Assembly: GCA_964023205.1 (NCBI GenBank)
Contig: OZ026844.1
Coordinates: forward strand, 6,198,840 to 6,262,839
Direction: 5' to 3'
Length of the DNA: 64,000 bases
Origin: Lutraria lutraria
Taxonomy: Eukaryota; Mollusca; Bivalvia; Venerida; Mactridae
The translations under genes and the position numbers were made by a program. The notes beneath the pieces are model-generated. The model saw nothing but the letters and a program-made list of their open reading frames with translations, was not told the DNA's origin and made no database searches. Shown here in pieces: positions 31,885 to 44,801 of this stretch (its first letter is position 1; every line of letters begins with the position of its first letter).

Positions 31885-34729
31885 AGAGTCATAAACAGTC
31901 ACATGTGAATAACAGTCACCTTTGAATAGCAGTCTTCTATGAATAACAGTCACCTTTGAATAACAGTCTCCTAAGAATAACAGTCACCTTTGAATAACAG
32001 TCTCCTAAGAATAACAGTCTCCTATGAATAACAGTCACCTTTGAATAACAGTCTCCTAAGAATAACAGTCTCCTATGAATAACAGTCACCTTTGAATAAC
32101 AGTCTCCTATGAATAACAGTCACCTTTGAATAACAGTCTCCTATGAATAACAGTCACCTTTGAATAACATTCTCCTAAGAATAACAGTCTCCTAAGAATA
32201 ACAGTCACCTTTGAATAACAGTCTCCTATGAATAACAGTCACCTTTGAATAACAGTCTCCTAAGAATAACAGTCTCCTAAGAATAACAGTCACCTTTGAA
32301 TAACAGTCTCCTATGAATAACAGTCACCTTTGAATAACATTCTCCTAAGAATAACAGTCTCCTAAGAATAACAGTCACCTTTGAATAACAGTCTCCTATG
32401 AATAACAGTCTCCTAAGAATAACAGTCACCTTTGAATAACAGTCTCCTAAGAATAACAGTCTCCTAAGAATAACAGTCTCCTATGAATAACAGTCTCCTA
32501 TGAATAACAGTTTCCTGAGAATAACAGTCTCCTATGAATAACAGTCACCATTGAATAACAGTCTCCTATGAATAACAGTCACCTTTGAATAACAGTCTCC
32601 TAAGAATAACAGTCTCCTAAGAATAACAGTCACCTTTGAATAACAGTCTCCTATGAATAACAATTTCCTGAGAATAACATTCTCCTATGAATAACAGTCA
32701 CCATTGAATAACAGTCTCCTATGAATAACAGTCACCTTTGAATAACAGTCTCCTAAGAATAACAGTCTCCTAAGAATAACAGTCACCTATGAATAACAAT
32801 TTCCTAAGAATAACAGTCTCCTATGAATAACAGTCGCCTTTGAATAACAGTCTCCTATGAATAACAGTCACCTTTGAATAACAGTCTCCTTTGAATAACA
32901 GTCTCCTATCAATAACAGTCTCCTATGAATAACAGTCTCCTATGAATAACAGTCACCTATGAATAACAGTCTCCTATGAATAACAGTCTCCTAAGAATAA
33001 CAGTCTCCTATGAATAACAGTCTCCTATGAATAACAGTCTCCTAAGAATAACAGTCTCCTTTGAATAACAGTCTCCTATCAATAACAGTCTCCTATGAAT
33101 AACAGTCTCCTAAGAATAACAGTCTCCTAAGAATAACAGTCTCCTATGAATAACAGTCACCTTTGAATAACAGTCACATTTGAATAACAGTCTCCTATGA
33201 ATAACAGTCTCCTATGAATAACAGTCTCCTAAGAATAACAGTCTCCAATGAATAACAGTCTCCTATGAATAACAGTCACCTTTGAATAACAGTCTCCTAT
33301 GAATAACAGTCTCCTAAGAATAACAGTCTCCAATGAATAACAGTCACCTTTGAATAACAGTCTCCTATGAATAACAGTCTCCTAAGAATAACAGTCTCCT
33401 ATGAATAACAGTCTCCTAAGAATAACAGTCTCCAATGAATAACAGTCTCCTATGAATAACAGTCTCCTATGAATAACAGTCTCCTATGAATAACAGTCAC
33501 CTTTGAATAACAGTCTCCTATGAATAACAGTCACCTATAAATGACAGTCACCTATGAATAACAGTCTCCTAAGAATAACAGTCTCCTATGAATAACAGTC
33601 TCCTATGAATAACAGTCTCCTATGAATAACAGTCTCCTATGAATAACAGTCTCCTATGAATAACAGTCTCCTATGAATAACAGTCTCCTATGAATAACAG
33701 TCTCCTATGAATAACAGTCTCCTATGAATAACAGTCTCCTATGAATAACAGTCACCTTTGAATAACAGTCTCCTATGAATAACAGTCTCCTATGAATAAC
33801 AGTCTCCTATGAATAACAGTCTCCTATGAATAACAGTCACCTTTGAATAACAGTCTCCTTTGAATAACAGTCTCCTATGAATAACAGTCTCCTATGAATA
33901 ACAGTCTCCTATGAATAACAGTCTCCTATGAATAACAGTCACCTTTGAATAACATTCTCCTATGAATAACAGTCTCTTATCAATAACAGTCTCCTATGAA
34001 TAACAGTCTCCTATCAATAACAGTCTCCTATGAATAACAGTCTCCTAAGAATAACAGTCTCCTATGAATAACAGTCTCCTATGAATAACAGTCTCCTATG
34101 AATAACAGTCTCCTATGAATAACAGTCTCCTAAGAATAACAGTCTCCTAAGAATAACAGTCTCCTATGAATAACAGTCACCTTTGAATAACAGTCACATT
34201 TGAATAACAGTCTCCTATGAATAACAGTCTCCTAAGAATAACAGTCTCCTATGAATAACAGTCACCTTTGAATAACAGTCACCTTTGAATAACAGTCTCC
34301 TATGAATAACAGTCTCCTATGAATAACAGTCTCCTATGAATAACAGTCTCCTATGAATAGCAGTCACCTATAAATAACAGTCACCTATGAATAACAGTCT
34401 CCTATGAATAACAGTCTCCTATGAATAACAGTCACCTATGAATAACAGTCACCTTTGAACACAGTTGCATGTGAATAACAGTCTCCTATGAATAACAGTC
34501 TCCTATGAATAACAGTCTCCTATGAATAACAGTCTCCTATGAATAACAGTCTCCTATGAATAACAGTCTCCTATGAATAACAGTCTCCTATGAATAACAG
34601 TCACCTATGAATAACAGTCTCCTATGAATAACAGTCACTTATGAATAACAGTCACCTATGAATAACAGTCACTTATGAACACAGTTGCATGTGAATAACA
34701 GTCGCCATTGAATTGATATCATCTGTGAA
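31885..34729. repeat. 2.8-kb minisatellite with 17-bp unit and higher-order structure
   Basis: The unit is gaataacagtctcctat, with two other main variants ending in ctcctaa or caccttt; about 165 units by length. Variants alternate in a non-random order, and at 32161 and 32331 the same variant string restarts after 170 bases (10 units), with a 153-base shift between 32511 and 32664. The right part is more uniform (ctcctat runs). No spacers are present. Confidence 0.9.
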
Positions 34730-34739
34730 TAACAATTAC

Positions 34740-36700
34740 ACATTTCAACATAATTATTTTCATTTTAAATATTGATAGCGTCATGCAGTGGATCAAGGTC
34801 ATTTGATGATTTAGCCAGCTTAAAGGTGTGTATGAAAACTATGAGTGAACACATCGTTAAAATCACCGTGTCGGTACCTTTCGAATGTGAAATTTGGCCA
34901 CTTGTGGGATTCGAACTTACTGCGGTGATGGGTTAGTGATTACTGGTAAGAGACCATAACCACCAGATGCTAAAGTATCAATGTAATATCATGTGTGTAA
35001 CACGAGGGAGTGTAACTCAGGAAAGTTAAATTGCAGCGAATAACTTCCACTTTACATACAATGCTGCGAACTTTGGTACACGTAGTTGCTTTTTGTCAAA
35101 TAAACAATAAGATAAATATCTTAGGAAGCATTCAATAATGCATTATGTCGTATCTATACACAATTATACGCGCAATGCTAAAAGACGACATAAGAATTTA
35201 TGGATGTATACTTTATACAATTCTCTTTAAAGAGAAAATATTTAGCGAATTGTTAAAATCACATTCCATTTTGAATCAAAACAGTTATGTAAGCTCAATA
35301 TATGATTATCACTGGCATATAATATGGAACCCAAAATGTTGAAATACATTTATTTCTTCAGCATTATGCTGGTGGTATTGACAAAATATTGTCTTTCAAT
35401 TGAACAAAGACATTCCGGAAAGTATAACTACGGGACGTGTCCGTCATTGGAAGTAAATTTAGAGAGTTTATTAAGATATCAATCCGTGACTGTGTGAGTA
35501 CGTGTGCTTTAAGATCATGGCGTAAAATCGCGGGATACAACATGTTCACTGCATTACAGAACATCGTAAGAAGAAGCAAGTCATGACAATCCTGAATGTG
35601 TACAAATACAAATGGATACAGTGGATATAGCAAAGGTATGTTAGAAATGCACCAGTAGTACTATACAGAGTCTACGAAAAAACAGTTTTAAGATTTAGTA
35701 GTATTTTGACTAAAACAGACGACGCATACACGTCGTTGTGGAGTCAAAACTCAGATTATTTGTTGATCCCAATGAAAATAGAAAACAGATGCGCATAGTC
35801 TCTCAAAACAGTGTTTCTCTGCACGTCATAGAAAACACGTGACAATAATTCGAAATCTGAAATGTCTGACAGAAGGCCGGTTCGATTGGACTCTCGATAG
35901 AAGAGCATACGTCAGCTGGAATAGCTCAGAAGAAAAACCCAAATCGAACGCAATCGTAGCCGAAATGTCTGCATCCGAATATTAGATATGACTAAAACTA
36001 ACCCTCAAACCAATATTCTTTGAACCGTATGGATAAACTAATACGCACTCTGACATTGTAAACAACGCTGTTTTGTCATGTTACTAATATCTCTTCCACC
36101 TCTTCTAACTATCGGGCGGATTAGATAGAAGAGCTTCTAAAATTAGAAGACAACCAATCGAACGGTTTGGGAGAGCTCTGCCTCTTCCGGAAGCCCTTCC
36201 GTTTGACCAATGGAACCGGCCTAGAGTAACAGTCAAAACCGCGTTATCCAAGTTACGATATTTTTGCTGTAGAAATTAGACCAAAATAAATAAGTAAGTT
36301 TATGATAGATATATTTATAGAAAGATTCAATTCCAAAAGGGATTAAAGCCCACAAGGACATACATAGCACAATGCAAACAGTGTGACACAATACAATTAT
36401 ATATACATAATATGAACAATTCCTAAGGCGTCACGGAGCAATTGTCTCGCGGTTATTGTTCAGTGTAACAGATGAGGGTTCTGCAGCATATTAATACAAA
36501 TCAAGGATGAGATCAGAAAACCATTCATGGTTTCAAATCCTTCAGCCCTTTGCCGAAGACCGCTTCTTGTTAAACATTGTGAACTTTATTTTCTTTTGTG
36601 CATTTACATATTTGTTAGTTTTGTTTGTGTTGAGTTGAACAAATGGTGAACAGTTCGGGTATTATTCTAAACTGTGACTAATTGTTATTTGTGTTTAAAC
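34740..36700. other. Intergenic sequence with one dispersed repeat copy
   Basis: 34860-34970 holds a fragment of the 7806-8010 repeat family (cacttgtgggattcgaactt, ctgcggtgatgggtta). 35690-36240 is more GC-rich with short inverted stretches around gacgacgcatacacgtcgtt. No supportable gene; a minus-strand frame at 35364-35633 has no recognisable domain. Confidence 0.45.
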
Positions 36701-36705
36701 ACAAG

Positions 36706-39394
36706 CTGTCGGGTGGTTGTAACTGTGGAAGACTATTGATGTGTGGTGATGTTACTGGCGCCTGTGTTATGAAAGGTAAATCTGTATGTTCATTCATTAG
36801 GTTGAATATGGATTACTTTATTTCAGCTTGTTTCTATTATTGGCATTTGATCACTGACAGTATTTCTTCTGATCTTCGTTATTAAACCTAACATCAAGTT
36901 TCGACTTCACAAAGGCTCATTAAAATCATTCTCGGGCTAAACGTTTTAGCGCATAAGCATTTTGCGTAATAAAGTAATTCGAACGTAAATACGAGCAGGT
37001 GTACAAACATAAATATCTGTCTACAACCATGCCGTTTGTTATAACTTATACGTATTTCTTTGCGCACATAAAAAGCTGAAACTAGTGTCAGATAAATATA
37101 CAACAAGTTTGTTTCGTCTTGAATATGTTATGTTTAAATCCAACGTTTTCAATTGAGTTGGAAGAAAAAGCCAGACTAATTGATATTATGTTTTAGATCT
37201 TACAAATATTGCACTACAAAAGTCCACCGAACAGTCATCTACGTTTAGGACAGCAGTGTCCTCCTGTGGAGTTGATGGCAACACTAATCAGGACAATGTT
37301 GCCGGAAAATCATGTTTCCATACCAAGAAGGAAAACAGTACATGGTGTAGAGTTGATCTAGAAGATCTCATCTTCATGAATTATACACGTTTGTATATTC
37401 GGCTCGATCAAAACCAGCGTAAGTAAACATACATAGATAAAAGAATAAGTAAGAATTCAATAATCATTTCGTCAATTGATACTATGCTGTATTAATTTGT
37501 TTGAAGTTGGCAAAGGAATCGACAATCGACATTCAACGTCTAGCTAGACAATCGACATTCATCTCGACATTTGGTTGTAGGAATGTATGGCCAACATAAT
37601 AATCCAAATCGCGAACGTCTAGTTAAACAATCGGCATTTATCCCGACATTCGAAAAAAAAACAGACTGTACGGCCATTATATTAATAAATGGAGGTTAAA
37701 CATTAAACTGGCTTACTCTCCCTATGAATATATTATGGTACACTAATAGAGAATATAAATAAACAAGCTCTATATTGCTGTCTTAAATGTACATGTATAC
37801 GAATTGAGATACAGTTTTCAGTAATGACACTGATAGTGGGCGATTTCAACATATTGTCCTTTCCGGGAACAAGTAAACTAATGGACAAGAACTGATTCTA
37901 TTATTGCGTCGGCTCTTTGGATTATATCTTCCTTGTATATCAATTTGATAAGTATTGTCAATTTTCGTCATGCGGCGTTGTAATGTTTCCGATACTAATG
38001 CAAAAATATGATTTTACAAATTATACCGAGTAAAATGTTTAAATAGTCATTTCATGCGTGTAGCAACCAAAAAAGTCAACACAAGGAAAGGTTGATTTAC
38101 TACAAATCTTATTTACTATGTTCAAGAGTGGTAGATACTGAAAGGAAACTATGTAAAAGAGTGGTAGATACTGAAAGGAAACTATGTACAAGAGTGGTAG
38201 ATACTGAAAGGAAACTATGTACAAAAGAAGTAGATACTGAAAATAAACTATGTACAAGAGTGGTAGATACTGAAAGGAAACTATGTACAAGAGTGGTAGA
38301 TACTGAAAAGAAACTATGTACAAGAGTGGTAGATACTGAAAGGAAACTATGTACAAGAGTGGTAGATACAGAAAGGAAACTATGTACAAAAGTGGTAGAT
38401 ACTGAAAAGAAACTATGTACAAGAGTGGTAGATACTGAAAGGAAACTATGTACAAGAGTGGTAGATACTGAAAGGAAACTATGTACAAGAGTGGTAGATA
38501 CTGAAAGGAAACTATGTACAAGAGTGGTAGATACTGAAAAGAAACTATGTACAAGAGTGGTAGATACTGAAAGGAAACTATGTACAAAAGTGGTAGATAC
38601 TGAAAAGAAACTATGTACAAGAGTGGTAGATACTGAAAGGAAACTATGTACAAGAGTGGTAGATACTGAAAGGAAACTATGTACAAGAGTGGTAGATACT
38701 GAAAGGAAACTATGTACAAGAGTGGTAGATACTGAAAAGAAACTAGGTACCATCTGAGTATAGCACGAAAAATGAGCAAAATTCAAATACTGCAATATCT
38801 TACATAAACATTTTACTATCGGATAGGACTAAGACCACTTGGCTTATTATATACATGTACATTGTAATGGCAACATTTATCAAAAACAATTTTCTTAACA
38901 ATGGACGACACATTTCGAGTACGGAAGGAAGATACGCTTTTACATACAACAATATAACAATCAGTAGATGAAACAATACGTTACAGACATGGAGTATGTC
39001 AAACTGAATTCCATAGATGGTTGCAACTGTAAAAGAATCTTACACTTCAAGCGAAATAATATCTCAAGATTGATGTTGCCAACTTCTAGCATAGAACTAA
39101 AACTCTAATGGCTAATGAAACTCTCCGTCGTCGTACGGGTAAGATACAACCAACATTGACTAGGTTATGATCATTTTAATCAAACTAGTTGTCACATTTA
39201 ATGCTACCTAGCATCATATAGTCTGTTGAACTATCTCCTCCTTTAGATGTTCGAGCACATAATATCTCCATCGAAGTCGGGAAAACGCTTGACACAATGA
39301 ATGAACTTTTATTAAATGCTTTGGGCAATAATTATGATTGTTACATTACGAAGGCAGTTTTTTTTAGAAACCACTTTAAGGTTATGAAAGTAAT
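36706..39394 (+). CDS. Plus-strand F5/8-type (fucolectin-like) gene fragment
   Basis: Three exon-like blocks. 36706-36775 encodes a cysteine-rich CNCGRLLMCGDVTGACVMKG ending in phase 1. 37197-37418 encodes LTNIALQKSTEQSSTF, CGVDGNTNQD and ENSTWCRVDLEDL, the order typical of fucolectin/F5/8-type sugar-binding domains (N-x-A-x-x-K-x-x-x-Q-S-S-x-x, D-G-N-T, W-x-R-V-D-L), phase 1 to 1. 39247-39394 could continue it (VRAHNISIEVGKTLD) with a gtgagt donor. Cysteine-rich EGF-like plus this domain recalls MEGF-like receptors of molluscs. No further exons were found up to 44 kb, where minisatellites occupy the space, so the gene is incomplete, has distant exons, or is broken. The first and third exons are less sure than the second. 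Confidence 0.5.
37197..37418 (+). CDS. F5/8-type domain exon
   Basis: Clear acceptor ttttag and donor gtaagt, 222 bases, symmetrical phase 1-1. The encoded SSCGVDGNTNQD, KSCFHTKKENSTWCRVDL and TRLYIRLDQNQ fit the core strands of the fucolectin fold. Sugar or ion binding is inferred from the family. Confidence 0.7.
38118..38745. repeat. 33-bp minisatellite, about 19 units
   Basis: The unit contains gtggtagatactgaaaggaa and actatgtacaaga. Since 33 is a multiple of 3, long frames run through it on both strands (for example VVDTERKLCTR on the plus strand); these are not genes. It lies in the intron after the F5/8 exon. Confidence 0.9.
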
Positions 39395-39784
39395 GTGAGT
39401 CTACACCTTTTGAAATTTATGCACAACGCACAATTTTAATATAAGTTTATTTCGGGACAAAACATTATTTGTTGAAACACTTTGTGGTGTTTTATTGCAG
39501 ATATTTTAACCTTGATGTTTCATATTTTTCACCTTTTACTTTACATTTTATTGAATTACTAAAGACATTGTAGTGTTTCACTATCTTATATGTAAACAAT
39601 TAAATTAGAACTCCAACTCAGAGATGGTTTTGCAAAAGTTTATTGCTCAGTGGCTGTTTAACCAATGCTGTACAATACTATCAGAGAGGCAACTATGCAG
39701 ATAGGTAACTGCATGATAAGCCAAGTGACTATTAGATTAACTACATGCTGAACATTATCTGGTTATAGGTATAGGGAAGAGGTA

Positions 39785-40600
39785 TTGTTTCTGTTTTGTC
39801 TTTAGTCGTTTTTGGTCCAGTCCTCTTATATGCAGCCTTTGGTCCTGAATGGTCAGGGTTCTCTTTCTGTTGCATTTGGTCGGGTTCTCTATTTATTTTG
39901 CCTTTGGTCATAATTGGTCAAGTTCCCTATTTAGTATTGTCTTTGGTCGTAACTGGTCGGGTTCTTCATTTGTTAATGTCTTTATTCGTAATTGGTCAAG
40001 TTCTCTATTTGTGAATGTCTTTAGTCGTAATTGGTCAAGTTCTCTATTTGTGAATGTCTTTAGTCGTAATTGGTCAAGTTCTCTATTTGTTAATGTCTTT
40101 AGTCGTAATTGGTCAAGTTCTCTATTTGTGAATGTCTTTAGTCGTAATTGGTCAAGTTCTCTATTTGTGAATGTCTTTAGTCGTAATTGGTCAAGTTCTC
40201 TATTTGTGAATGTCTTTAGTCGTAATTGGTCAAGTTCTCTATTTGTGAATGTCTTTAGTCGTAATTGGTCAAGTTCTCTATTTGTTAATGTCTTTAGTCG
40301 TAATTGGTCAAGTTCTCTATTTGTGAATGTCTTTAGTCGTAATTGGTCAAGTTCTCTATTTGTGAATGTCTTTAGTCGTAATTGGTCAAGTTCTCTATTT
40401 GTGAATGTCTTTAGTCGTAATTGGTCAAGTTCTCTATTTGTGAATGTCTTTAGTCGTAGTTGGTCAAGTTCTCTATTTGTTAATGTCTTAAGTCTTAATT
40501 GGTCGGGTTCTCTATTTGTTAATGTCTTTAGTCGTAATTGGTCAAGTTCCCTATTTATTATTGTCTTTGGTCGTAATTGTTCGGGTTCTCTATTTCTGTT
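39785..40600. repeat. 39-bp minisatellite
   Basis: Unit built from gtcgtaattggtcaagttct and ctatttgtgaatgtcttta, about 14 good copies, with diverged units at both ends. The 39-base period keeps a frame open (SRNWSSSLFVNVF repeated), which is an artefact of the repeat. Confidence 0.9.
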
Positions 40601-41925
40601 GCATTTGGTCGTGTTCTCTGTTTGTTATTGTCTGTAGTCGTAATTGGTCAAGTTCTCTATTTGTTATTGTCTGTTGTCGTAATTGGTCAAGTTCTCTATT
40701 AATAATTGTCTTTGGTCTTAATTGGTCGGGTTCTCTATTTGTTTTGTCTTTAGTCGTAATTGGTCAAGTTCCCCATTTGTTATTGTCTTTGGTCGTAATT
40801 ATTCTATTTCTGTTGCATTTGGTCGAGTTCTCTATTTCTGTTGCATTTGGTCGTAATTGGTCGGGTTCTCTATTTCTGTTGCCTTTGGTCGGGTTATCTA
40901 TTTCTGTGGCATTTGGTCGTAATTGGTCGGGTTCTCTATTTCTGTTGCATTTGGTCGTAATTGGTCGGGTTTTCTATTTCTGTTGCATTTGGTCGTAATT
41001 GGTCGGGTTCTCTATTTCTGTTGCCTTTGGTCGTAATTGGTCGGGTTCTCTATTTCTGTTGCCTTTGGTCGGGTTCTTTATTTGTTTTGACTTTGGTCGT
41101 TATTGGTCAAGTTCCCTATTTATTATTGTCTTTGGTCGTAATTGGTCGGGTTCTCTATTTCTGTTGCATTTGGTCGGGTTATCTATTTCTGTGGCATTTG
41201 GTCGTAATTGGTCGGGTTCTCTATTTCTGTTGCATTTGGTCGTAATTGGTCGGGTTTTCTATTTCTGTTGCATTTGGTCGTAATTGGTCGGGTTCTCTAT
41301 TTCTGTTGCCTTTGGTCGTAATTGGTCGGGTTCTCTATTTCTGTTGCCTTTGGTCGGGTTCTTTATTTGTTTTGACTTTGGTCGTTATTGGTCAAGTTCC
41401 CTATTTATTATTGTCTTTGGTCGTAATTGGTCGGGTTCTCTATTTCTGTTGCATTTGGTCGTAATCGGTCAGGTTCTCTATTTCTGTTGCATTTGGTCGG
41501 GTTCTCTATTTCTGTTGCATTTGGTCGTAAATGGTCGGGTTCTCTATTTCTGTTGTCTTTGGTCGTGATCGGTCAGGTTCTCTATTTCTGTTGCATTTGG
41601 TCGGGTTCTCTATTTCTGTTGCATTTGGTCGGGTTCTCTATTTCTGTTGCATTTGGTCGTAATTGGTCGGGTTCGTTCCCTATTTCGGTTGTCTTTGGTC
41701 GGGTTCTCTATTTCTGTTGCATTTGGTCGGGTTCTCTATTTCTGTTGCATTTGGTCGTAATTGGTCGGGTTCCCTATTTCTGTTGTCGTTGGTCGGGTTC
41801 TCTTTTTCTGCTGCATTTGGTCGGGTTCTCTATTTCTGTTGCATTTGGTCGGGTTCTCTATTTCTGTTGCATTTGGTCGGGTTCTCTATTTGTTATTGTC
41901 TTTGGTCGTAATTACTCTCTGTTCT
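40600..41925. repeat. 28/38-bp minisatellite related to the 39-bp array, with 285-bp higher-order copies
   Basis: Units alternate between ggtcgggttctctatttctg + ttgcattt (28 bases) and versions with an extra gtcgtaattg (38 bases). A 285-base block (40999-41283) is repeated almost exactly at 41284-41568. It shares the ggtc...ttctctattt core with the adjacent 39-bp array, so both derive from one ancestor. Confidence 0.85.
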
Positions 41926-42764
41926 AGTTTCAGTAAAGCTGTTGAATTCTCGAATACCATATCAAAAATATAATTCTTGACGCTTTCTAATATGGCGTGA
42001 TTACTCGATACATTACGTATTTTACATTTCCGCATCGTGTGATTTTGATAAGGTAGGGAGAACGAGAGGAAACAACTTGATATTCATATTTTTCTACTGA
42101 TTATTTTTATTTTTCATATTTTTTGTATGCGACTATTATTTATCTGTGTAACTTTTTTTTGGGGGGGGGGTATTCTGTCATGTTTAGCTTTACTACAGTC
42201 TGTTAAACATTCCAAAGGCAGTACCTCCGTGAGTGGAGGGTTTTCGGTTGGAGGATTTAGGGGAGAGTAGCACTTTGCAGAAGGTGGAAAGTTGTTTCAA
42301 ATGATTTTTGCTACAAATCCTTTCTAATCTTTATTAAAATACATTTTGAATATATGTCGTAATATTTCAATTGTTTCTATCGGAAATATGCTGGTATCCA
42401 TTAACTATAGGCATACATTAGATATTATGTAGCACATATTTATGGTAGAGGTTAGAGGAGAGATAATTTTCCTATCAGGTCAACAGTTTTAATACCGGCA
42501 ATAATATTGATCAGTTATACTGTAATGCCTCAATGCTATGAACACTCGTTTTGGTGATAAACAAAACTTGACCTAATGTCGAGATGGTCTCATAAATGAG
42601 TTGATTTTTTATGAAAATATCGAAAATCAGAAATAATTTCATACCTAACAGCATAATTTATTCATCCTTTTAATTTTAATTTATAATAAATCTCAGCAGT
42701 GCTGATAAGCGTTTTATCATTTTCACCCTTTAACAGAATGAACTCAACTCGTGTTATCTCGTGA

Positions 42765-43745
42765 TTATTGTCTCTGACCAGTAATAGTAATGTTATCACA
42801 TCAGGAGCCATCGAGGTCAAGTGATTATTGTCTTTGACCAGTAATAGTAATGTTATCACACCAGGAGCCATCGAGGTCAAGTGATTATTGTCTCTGACCA
42901 GTAATATCATGTTGTCACATCAGGAGCCATCGAGGTCAAGTGATTATTGTCTCTGACCAGTAATAGTAATGTTATCACATCAGGAGCCATCGAGGTCAAG
43001 TGATTATTGTCTTTGACCAGTAATATCATGTAATCACACCAGGAGCCATCGAGGTCAAGTGATTATTGTCTCTGACCAGTAATATCATGTTATCACATCA
43101 GGAGCCATCGAGGTCAAGTGATTATTGTCGTTGACCAGTAATATCATGTTATCACATCAGGAGCCATCGAGGTCAAGTGATTATTGTCTCTGATCAGTAA
43201 TATCATGTTATCACACCAGGAGCCATCGAGGTCAAGTGATTATTGTCTTTGACCAGTAATATCATGTAATCACATCAGGAGCCATCGAGGTCAAGTGATT
43301 ATTGTCTCTGACCAGTAATAGTAATGTTATCACATCAGGAGCCATCGAGGTCAAGTGATTATTGTCTCTGACCAGTAATATCATGTTATCACATCAGGAG
43401 CCATCGAGGTCAAGTGATTATTGTCTCTGACCAGTAATATCATGTTATCACATCAGGAGCCATCGAGGTCAAGTGATTATTGTCTCTGACCAGTAATATC
43501 ATGTTATCACACCAGGAGCCATCGAGGTCAAGTGATTATTGTCTCTGACCATTAATATCATGTTATCACATCAGGAGCCATCGAGGTCAAGTGATTATTG
43601 TCTCTGACCAGTAATATCATGTTATCACATCAGGAGCCATCGAGGTCAAGTGATTATTGTCTCTGACCAGTAATATCATGTTATCACATCAGGAGCCATC
43701 GAGGTCAAGTGATTATTTTCTCTGACCAGTAATATCATGTCACAT
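42765..43745. repeat. 59-bp minisatellite, about 16-17 units
   Basis: Unit made of gtgattattgtctctgacca, gtaatatcatgttatcacat and caggagccatcgaggtcaa; a 60-base variant has gtaatagtaatgttatc. Very homogeneous, suggesting recent spread or ongoing homogenisation. Confidence 0.9.
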
Positions 43746-43782
43746 CACCGTGATCGTGTTGTTGGGGTATCTGACTTGGACC

Positions 43783-44117
43783 CGTATTCACATAGGTTCT
43801 TAGTTTTCTGAGTCAAGAACTTTTTTAGTTTTCAGCTTAGATTTATTCTAAGCGTAAACTAAGACGAAAATATTCTTAGTTTGAAAAGAAATATTAGTTT
43901 TTAAATTTACCGTTGTCATGGGGTTTTCCACGGAATTCCTAAACGTCAGAACTTATGTCTGCCTTTAGACTGGCGATTAGTTTAACCTATTATACATTTT
44001 CTAAATTTTACGGTACGTTTGGTATTTTTTCAGCCACAGATGCACAAAATTGATATGATTGTTGGTAATGTTTGCGAGATAAAAACAAACAGGGTCAGTG
44101 ATATATCAATTCAAATT
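43783..44117. repeat. Left part of an element interrupted by the Penelope-like insertion
   Basis: Starts with gacccgtattcacatagg. The complementary end gtgaatacgggccc is at 50735-50751 on the other side of the retroelement. The two ends form a terminal inverted repeat, so one older element of about 1.5 kb may have been split. Confidence 0.4.
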
Positions 44118-44128
44118 AATGTATTTGA
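44118..44128. repeat. Left target-site duplication of the retroelement
   Basis: aatgtatttga, 11 bases, immediately left of the inverted pseudo-LTR; identical to 49541-49551. Confidence 0.7.
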
Positions 44129-44776
44129 TATGTTGAAAAATAAACGACTCAGTTTCAAATTTTCGGGCTCTTGCCCTTCTTCAGGATTTATTTCCTTCTA
44201 CATAAATTCAAGTAGTATCCATTTTGTTTTTTCATAACTTTATGACGTAACGTCATTTCCTGTATCATGACGCGCCAAATGACGTCACGTCATTCCCCGT
44301 ACTCCTACTTACATTTGCTTATCTTGCATCCATATCACATCATACAATTACCACCCATACACATGTACTCATATAATATCCACCCCATACATACATACAC
44401 TCTCTTGCGATACCACTCTTTCAAAACAAGACAAAACCACACATTCTACATATAAAACCAAAACTTACGATTATTACTGTAACTACTCTCATACACACTC
44501 ATACCTTCTGTTCATGTTCAATCATTCCACAGTCTCAGTTTCTGATACATAAAATTACTGTTATATCCACATAATATATACCTCTTCTACTACTTACATT
44601 CATACATCCACATGTTCTCACATTTTTATAAAGATCTATACCGGAAACATTATCTTAAACATAGTATATTCCACATAATAATTCCTTATAATATATAAAT
44701 TATTCCTGTCATACAAATACATGTATTTACCCAATTAATAGTATGTAAAGTTCCAGCATGTACAACTCATCCTTGT
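44129..44776 (-). repeat. Inverted pseudo-LTR of the Penelope-like element
   Basis: Reverse complement of the 690-base pseudo-LTR at 45351-46040, lacking its last roughly 42 bases. The truncation point coincides with the 11-bp target duplication. Confidence 0.85.
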
Positions 44777-44801
44777 ACCTTTGTTATATCGGTATACAGT
44801 T

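Noticed and set aside
31885..34729. Possible CRISPR array
   Set aside because: Direct 17-base repeats are contiguous with no unique spacers, in eukaryotic DNA, and no cas genes are present.
35364..35633. 89-codon minus-strand frame, and a plus-strand signal-like ATG near 35366
   Set aside because: No domain, no supporting splice partner, and only marginal hydrophobic sequence; not enough to call an exon.
38039..38795. Long frames of 221-246 codons on both strands
   Set aside because: They run through the 33-bp minisatellite, whose period is a multiple of 3; protein repeats mirror DNA repeats and no start context or domain exists.
39796..41973. Several overlapping frames of 70-262 codons with NWSSSLF or FSISVAFG repeats
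   Set aside because: Produced by the 39-, 38- and 28-base tandem repeats; frames change wherever unit length changes.
42160..42175. G-run at 42168 as a telomeric or quadruplex feature
   Set aside because: A single homopolymer run of about ten G, with no repeated tracts.
44267..44455. 62-codon frame present in all three pseudo-LTRs (also 45672-45860 and 49172-49360, antisense to the element in the direct copies)
   Set aside because: Conserved only because the pseudo-LTR copies are recent; composition is low-complexity (His/Tyr/Ile) and it runs against the element.
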